64,000 nt of DNA, taken from positions 992,001 to 1,056,000 of the forward strand of contig CAMQGK010000299.1 of the NCBI GenBank assembly GCA_947000775.1, in the 5' to 3' direction. Source of the stretch: Pterois miles (taxonomy: Eukaryota; Chordata; Actinopteri; Perciformes; Scorpaenidae). The first letter of the stretch is position 1; each line of letters begins with the position of its first letter. Made by a program: the position numbers and the translations under genes. Below, piece by piece: positions 57,849-64,000 of this stretch. The notes under the pieces are model-generated. The model was given only the letters and a program-made list of their open reading frames with translations, was not told where the DNA came from and searched no databases.

Positions 57849-59518
57849 AGTAAATATGTAACAGTTAACCTTAGGGAATATTCTAGGGGACAGGAACAGC
57901 AGTCTCCTGAGTGAAAGACGCATCTACCAGCCCTGCTAGTAACCCTTAGTGGACTTTCTCACTTGTTATATTCATTATATCTCGTAAATTTCAATTATGG
58001 TCGCTCGACGTACTACATCACTTGCTCTACGTCTCACTCATTGTATGACGTCCAAATTCAACGTATCTATGATCTGCAGAAACGTACAATGCCGTCAGTT
58101 TTTCCTGGGGACTGGGCTGGGTTATAGCTCCTCCCAAACTAAGAGTGAGGTGGTAACATCTGCATGCACTGATCAAGCCATATCGCGGTGCCTTTGCTAC
58201 CAGCATCAAGCTTGTGGTGAAATACTTTTTGTTTCAGTAAATTTTGACAATTAGGTCTGTATCAGCAAGCTTGTCCAGTCCATTGGTTTTGCATAACTTT
58301 AGTTATACAAATAAAGTCTGGGAAGATGACAGGGTGATTGATGGATGATGATGACAGTGGTGATCATAATATGTTGATGACAACAACAAATGTTGTTTGC
58401 AGAACTGATGAAAAAGACCAGTGAGAACCAAAACATCTACCAAAAGATGATGATGACTGTGATGATGGTGGTGATGATACCCCTGACGGTAGAAGTAGAG
58501 ATCAGTGCCAGATGGCTTAAAAACACACAGAAAGCTCTTGTTGTGCAGCTCCGCTCTGCTGAGCAGGATTCAGGAAGGTAAAGAGGGATTGGCAGGGGAG
58601 TGGGAGGAAAAGCAGGTTTGCTTTGTTTTGAGTTAAATTCCCTGGACTGTTTCCTCGCTGCCAATAGCACTGGCAGCCTGAGTAATTAGTGTAAACTCAC
58701 ATTGTGTGAATGTGCGTGTCTGCTGTGGTGTGTGTTTGTATTTGGATGGGTGTGAAGGCAGCGTTTGTGTGCAGTTAATAGATGGTTTCTCGTTTGTTGT
58801 TTTTTTTTGTGTGTGTTTTTTTTATTTTTTACCTTGCATGCACGGTTCATTTGAAAGTGAAAAAAGCAATATTTACAACCAAAACAGTAGGTTTGATTTT
58901 TGTCTGGCACGGATCTTACTTTTCAAGCCCAAGGACACATTATCTCACTGGCTTCAGCTCTGCATGCATGAGGAGAAGCAGCAGAGGAAAGAGGGACGAG
59001 AGGAGAGGACCCAGGATTTATGGTGAATAGGTGTCGATTTCAATGTAGGGACTTTGTAGAATAAGATACATTACATCTTCCCTGGGACCTTTTATCTCTG
59101 AAGTTCTTTCAAATGAAAGGCATCCTGCCAAAAACAATCTTTAAAACTCCAAAAAGGTGATGCTGAGACAACTACGTGCAAAAAGTACAAAGGCAATCAT
59201 AAAATAAGCCCTAAAATAATGTGATTTAACACCAAATGTCCCAGAATTTTTCACTACATGCTGTCAGAAATACAGCAAAAGAGCAAATAGTGTATCTGTT
59301 TACAGCTCAGGCAAGCAAACTCACATTGTTTTAATAAAGAAGAAATGTGAATGATTTCCATCATCAACTAGCAGCTCAAGCTTTATGCATTATTTAAAAG
59401 TGATCCAGTGTCAGAAATTGCAGGGAATGACCATTTTATTTTCTTATTTTCAATTTATTTTCTTGTAGATGAACGATTATTGCCATTGTGATAAATACAT
59501 TACGTTTTTTCTTACTCC
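57849..59518. other. unassigned; ATG-rich low complexity near 58.4 kb
   Basis: (GAT/ATG)-rich stretches at 58330-58490. The opposed frames at 57997-58254 and 58686-59030 lack motifs. No gene supported. Confidence 0.35.
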
Positions 59519-59569
59519 TTCACAATAAAAGCCACCCAATGTTCAGCAGGTCAGAGCTTTTATTGTGAA
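59519..59569. repeat. short perfect inverted repeat
   Basis: TTCACAATAAAAGC (59519-59532) and GCTTTTATTGTGAA (59556-59569), 14 of 14 paired, 23-base loop. May be a tiny foldback or a remnant of MITE termini. Confidence 0.7.
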
Positions 59570-59764
59570 GCAGCAGCAGTAGGACATGTTGTGGTAGCAG
59601 TAAGTTAGTTCAGCTCTGATACAGCATCTGGAGAGTGAGAAGTAAATGGTGAAGCTGATATGAATAAGAGGTATTTACAAACTCACACGTCAACACAGAC
59701 TATTTAAATCCTATACGGGAATGGCGGACCCTGCCACTATCAGTGAAGGCTACCGTGTAGAGGG

Positions 59765-60305
59765 GTAATTACTAGGGATGTCATGAGAACCGATACTCCA
59801 CTACCAAGTCGATGCCAAAATTTTGAAAACCTGACTGTACTGGTTTTTCTACAGTACCGTCAGGGCTCGAGATTAACGTCGCTCCATCGTCCCGGTAATG
59901 ATAGAAAATGTGTTTGGGACGTAGTAAACTCAGTATCGATGCACCCTATTTTTTTTACGAATAATTCTACATTGCAAACAACAAATCCGTGTTGAATCAG
60001 CGGGGGGAGAGCTAGTTATCGTTAGCTGTTAGCTCCATGCAGGACTGCTGCTTACTGGCTGCTAACAGCTAACGTTAACTAACTCTTGCCTTGCCGATTT
60101 CAACAGGGGATGTGCCATTGATGTACATTATGATGCATTCAGGCTCTTTTGATTAAAAATGAGTGGGCAAATGTGCTATCATGATGTTCGAATATAATCT
60201 TGTGAGTGTACGTGTGTTGTTTTACTTTTGCTTTTTACCATGGTTAAATTCACTGGTACTGCTAAACTGCTAAATCCTTGGTATTGTGGCATCTCTAGTA
60301 ATTAC
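59765..60305 (+). mobile_element. hAT-like MITE with 8-bp target duplication
   Basis: Element 59773-60297 (525 bases), starting TAGGGATGTCA and ending TGGCATCTCTA, flanked by perfect GTAATTAC at 59765-59772 and 60298-60305. Inside is a hairpin, arms 60013-60033 and 60061-60081, including the perfect gttagctgttagc / gctaacagctaac. No long frame. Terminus similar to family A (TAGGG start) but with a different body. Confidence 0.85.
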
Positions 60306-60409
60306 TGAATTTAAATGTATTGCTGAATTACTACATACTGTTGCTGAAAAAATGCGGACTACAAATAGTATCAAAAGTGTACTATTTAATTAAAAAATTA
60401 TATTAATTT

Positions 60410-60786
60410 GGGCTGCACGGTGGTGCAGTGGTTAGTGCTGTCGCCTCACAGCAAGAGGGTCGCAGGTTCGATTCCGGCTTGGGGCTCTTCTGTGTGGAGT
60501 TTGCATGTTCTCCCCGTGTAAGCGTGGGTTTTCTCCGGGTACTCTGGCTTCCTCCCACAGTCCAAAAACATGCAATTTAGGTTAATTGATCACTCTAAAA
60601 TTGCCCATAGGTGTGGATGTGAGTGTGAATGGTTGTCTGTCTATCTGTTATCTGTCTCTATGTGCCCTGCGATGGACTGGCAACCTGTCCAGGATGAACC
60701 CCGCCTTCGCCCAATGCCAGCTGGGATCGGCTCCAGCCCCCCGCGACCCCTAACGGGATAAGCGGTTGACGATGAATGAATGAATG
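60410..60786 (+). mobile_element. tRNA-like SINE, family S2, full length
   Basis: Flanked by a perfect 14-base target duplication AATTATATTAATTT (60396-60409 and 60787-60800). A box TGGTGCAGTGG (60421-60431), B box GGTTCGATTCC (60465-60475, exact consensus), body as in 15159-15456, end gataagcggttgacgatgaa with a tetranucleotide (ATGA)n tail. The clean duplication and intact promoter boxes suggest a young insertion. Confidence 0.95.
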
Positions 60787-60800
60787 AATTATATTAATTT

Positions 60801-61263
60801 CAAATTAGGAGGACGGAGTATGCACATTGTATGCCTGTCAAATGTTCACTGTGAAGAAAATAGAGAAAGAGGTGCTAATTTCGCAGCATTTAACGGACAA
60901 GAATAGTTTGAATTGACGTCTGTTAGACATTTAGGTGTCAACCTCAAAAACCAAAGCAGGAAACATCCGATTATGAACATCCTTTCAGCATTTGCTTCGC
61001 TGCTATATATAAATGTGTTTCCTGAAGTTAGTCCAATCTGCACTAACAACATCTATTTAACATCAAATGTTTGCTTGGAAGTAGAGAGCCAAGGGAAACA
61101 GAGAGGAGGGAAGTGGGAGGGGAGATAAAGGAGAAAAAGGAGAGGGGAATAAAGAAGGGCTGAGGGACTGTACACTATCTCTTCCTGAGGACAAAGGGAC
61201 AAAGAAACAACAGAGAATAAAAGACACATGAAAGGACGGCAAAGAGAGGACTGTTTTTTGTTT
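60801..61263. other. unassigned, GA-rich stretch
   Basis: Purine-rich at 61080-61160. No gene supported. Confidence 0.35.
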
Positions 61264-63230
61264 TTTTTACATAAGTCATCTTTTATTGCCACGTAAGAAA
61301 GTCGTATATAGAACAATGGTGATATACTGTCAGATGGCAAATCATCAACAAAAGAAGAACAAAAATATCCCTGTCACCCCTCCCCAAAGTAAGGAAAACA
61401 GACAAATTCATAGAAACACTATGGTAATATATTTCTGGGACAAAACGTCTGCTATATCTCTTTTTCTAACAATATCTGAATAGTACCAAAATACAGCTTT
61501 TTCATAACTTAATGTCACAAATTATAAAGTCAGTAAACAATAAAAGGACAATGGGGCATCACGGTGCATATTATAAGCTACTGTGCAAACAATAGAGGGA
61601 GATGGGCTCTACCATAGAAAATATGCTTTACTAGTCACGCGTAAATGCAGTGTCAGGGGCCATATTATGTATCCATATACACATATGCATAAATACCACA
61701 AACTGGTCTGGACATCAAAAATAGAAAATTGGATCTCATATAACTTTGTATGTAATGCATGATTAACACCAAAATGAGTTAATCAATGAGTGATTCTATA
61801 AAAGGATATGCTCGCTAATGGATAGTAGTCATATCGCAAATAGCTTATTGATTCTTGAAAAGGTAATGGAAAATCCCTAGCAGAGGTCAATAACCCGAGT
61901 ATTTTTTTTTTCACATCCGCTGTGACTGATAACCTTCCGTTAATTCTAACAGCGAGTATATTTAATATAGGTTTATGGTAAAAATAATCATACATATAAA
62001 GCACACCATAGGAGCAAAAACCCTTTTTAAAACAGATGTGGAGCGTTACTGGACAACAAACACTGCATCTCCTCTGTCTCCGTGTGCAGAAGCTCCAGAT
62101 TGGTGAAAACATTGCGCATAAAGACTGATGCTATACAAAGTCGTAAACGTAGCTGACGAGAAACCCCTTTTGATAATATACTGATATACTGATATATTTT
62201 TTTTGATCATACAGATGCTGCACCTCGTAGGCTGTAAATGCTTACAACGCTATCGACTCCAGCAAACAGCGACGGTAAAGGATAGAAAAGAAAAGAGTGG
62301 AGCAAAACCTGGTGTTTGAGCCCTTTAGTGTCATCCCAGATGTACTGTACATATCCCACTTTCTGATCACAGGAACGCTGCTCTTTCTTTTCTTTAATGA
62401 AGTGATTCTGCATTTTATTTGCTGTGATTAAGGGGGTAAAAACAAAGACTTTGTTCCACTATACCTCCCCACCAAGAGATGAATATTTACAGACATTGTC
62501 CTGATTCAGTCTGACATCAAGAACAATCCATGCTTCACGTCTTCGGCTTAAATGGGATACACAGTGTAAGCAAATACTCCGCCCAACAGGAGCTGACAAA
62601 TACATGTTCCAGTGCATGTCAGTAATGGCCAATTTGTCTGAAGGAATATATTCTGCATTAATGATCAAAACAAGTCTGTAACGATACTGTAAGAACACAA
62701 AATGTGAGCGTGTGTGAGCCAACAGTCACCTCGCATTCACAAATGGAGCTGTTAGCGCTCACGTGCCGCATGCCGCCAACATTTTTGCGTTATCAATAAT
62801 TCAAAGCTTCCTCCCTATTAAGTGTTGACATTAAGTCCCCTCTCTGTCTTTGTGCGTGCCACTGTGGACTTGAGTCCCCGTCGCAGCACCAAAGCTCTTC
62901 CCCGTTTGGGTTTTCGGTGATTAAAGACCACAGTGAGAGCTCGTAAAGCCCCCCTGGCCACTGGTCCCAGCACAGCTCCTTTTTTTCTGTCTCTTATTGA
63001 ATATTCCTTGTAGATATTCTGCTGTGTGGTTTCCTCCCGACGGCTGGCTGTCTGCTCTGCTGAACAAGAGAGGTTTGATTTCAGCACAACTTGTCTAATG
63101 GGGGCTGCTTTGTTTTGTATAAATAGGCCTCTCTCTAATAAAGCCAGAGAGGAGAACTTGGACCACAATCCCAATTTTTGTATCCCATTCACATCTCACC
63201 TGCCACTTTCTGCCCCTCAGTGAGGCTTGC
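61264..63230 (-). other. low-repeat stretch, possible minus-strand 3' UTR
   Basis: AATAAA on minus (TTTATT at 61282-61287) lies just before an A-rich end on minus (poly-T on plus at 61255-61268), as at a cleavage site or an old poly(A) insertion. The next 1.9 kb upstream on minus is free of the repeats that fill the rest of the window. A basic 124-codon minus frame (62818-63192) is the longest here but I recognise no domain, and no clear splice acceptor fixes it as a terminal exon. If real, the gene lies right of the window. Confidence 0.25.
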
Positions 63231-63623
63231 GTGGGCTGGTGGAAGTATAAGCTTTTGTAATTTTCAGCTTTGTTGTTGCTAGTACTTGTTAATGCGTATT
63301 TTTTTAGGTAGGTGGGTGAGTTTGTTCGGTGTTTGCCCTCCAGCTTTTTCTCTGTCTTGTTTCAAGACATTTCATTAAAACGTCTCTCGCTCATCTGCCA
63401 CCGTTGCTCTTTGCTTTATGATATGAATCCAGGCAGAGAAAGACTCAAAGCACTGCGGTAAGTGAAAGAGCATGTCAAAAATGAGCACAGTGGTGGCAAC
63501 ATGGCTATGAGAGGCAGGCGATGCGAAGCTGTTGCAGAGACCCGTTTGCGATCCGGGCAGAGCACGATTGGCAGTGTTTTGCGGGTGGGAAGCCAGCCAG
63601 ACATCATAGTGTGTTAAAGGTAG
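63231..63623. other. unassigned sequence
   Basis: Nothing recognised. Confidence 0.3.
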
Positions 63624-64000
63624 GGGTGTAAGAAAATATCAAATATCGCGATATTAGTAGTGTGATACTGTATTGATTTATATGATTGGATTTTTAACTG
63701 TTTACATGCAAAGATTGACTCAATATTTCATTTGCAAAGATATGTGTCCTCTCAAAGTGGAGCTATGATGTTGGCTGTCACAGGGACTGTGCTAAATGCT
63801 GATGCAGTCGTTCTGATTGCATAAAAAAAGTAAACTTTTTTTTTTACTGAGATTATATGCATATGGTGGTGTGTCCTTTTATACCATGACAGTTTTCCTC
63901 AAAACAGATCGCAATATATCACCTTGCGTACAGTATCGCAATATATCACAGCATATTGAATCGTAACGCCTGTATCGTTATACGTATCGTATTGCCACTT
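63624..64000 (-). mobile_element. MITE-like repeat family F, inverted copy, reaching the window edge
   Basis: Starts taggggtgtaagaaaatatc, ends tatcgtattgccac at the window end. Reverse complement of 29950-30345. An extra poly-T tract (63835-63845) is private to this copy. Confidence 0.7.

Overview
This is a eukaryotic, vertebrate-type genomic window, most likely from a ray-finned (percomorph-like) teleost fish. No operons, ribosome binding sites or dense coding are present. Instead there are tRNA-derived SINEs with Pol III A and B boxes, many short inverted-repeat transposons (MITEs), long TA/TG/GA/CT microsatellites, a degraded L1-type LINE, LINE 3' ends, and spliceosomal exon/intron signals. 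The species is inferred from repeat style only.

Layout. 1-5 kb: a hAT-type transposase remnant (1507-1753), a SINE copy degraded into poly-G (1874-2196), an intact copy of the same SINE (2650-2989), and two inverted arms of an AT-rich repeat around them. 5-16 kb: MITE A copy (5937-6640), an inverted-repeat element near 10.5 kb, an old repeat split by a TTTGTGTCTC-type minisatellite (12.54-13.99 kb), a possible small secreted-protein ORF (14246-14473, minus) and a second SINE type (15159-15456). 16.8-18.2 kb: the only convincing non-transposon gene-like locus, a minus-strand coiled-coil gene with splice sites, stop and poly(A) signal, but broken by frameshifts and an in-frame stop. 18-40 kb: mostly unassigned sequence with a foldback palindrome carrying a SINE (23.0-23.7 kb), repeat families B, F, G and H, and a 116-codon frame that joins a BED-finger-like segment to a C2H2 zinc-finger-like segment (28.8-29.1 kb). 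40-61 kb: dense nested transposons, including two hAT-like elements that share one 8-bp target duplication (41659-43060), a pogo-like element inside another MITE (46410-47307), a SINE inside a MITE (44481-45122), an L1 RT fragment (near 57.0 kb) and a tagged 525-bp MITE (59773-60297). 61-63.6 kb: low-repeat sequence that may be a minus-strand 3' UTR.

No intact protein-coding gene can be proved. The window reads as intergenic or deep-intronic DNA shaped by successive layers of short transposons. The most interesting points are the shared-target double insertion, the decayed coiled-coil gene with a tandemly duplicated exon start, the BED/C2H2 chimeric frame, repeat families that share internal modules, and a probable assembly artefact in a SINE. 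I see no evidence of a new enzymatic or defence system.
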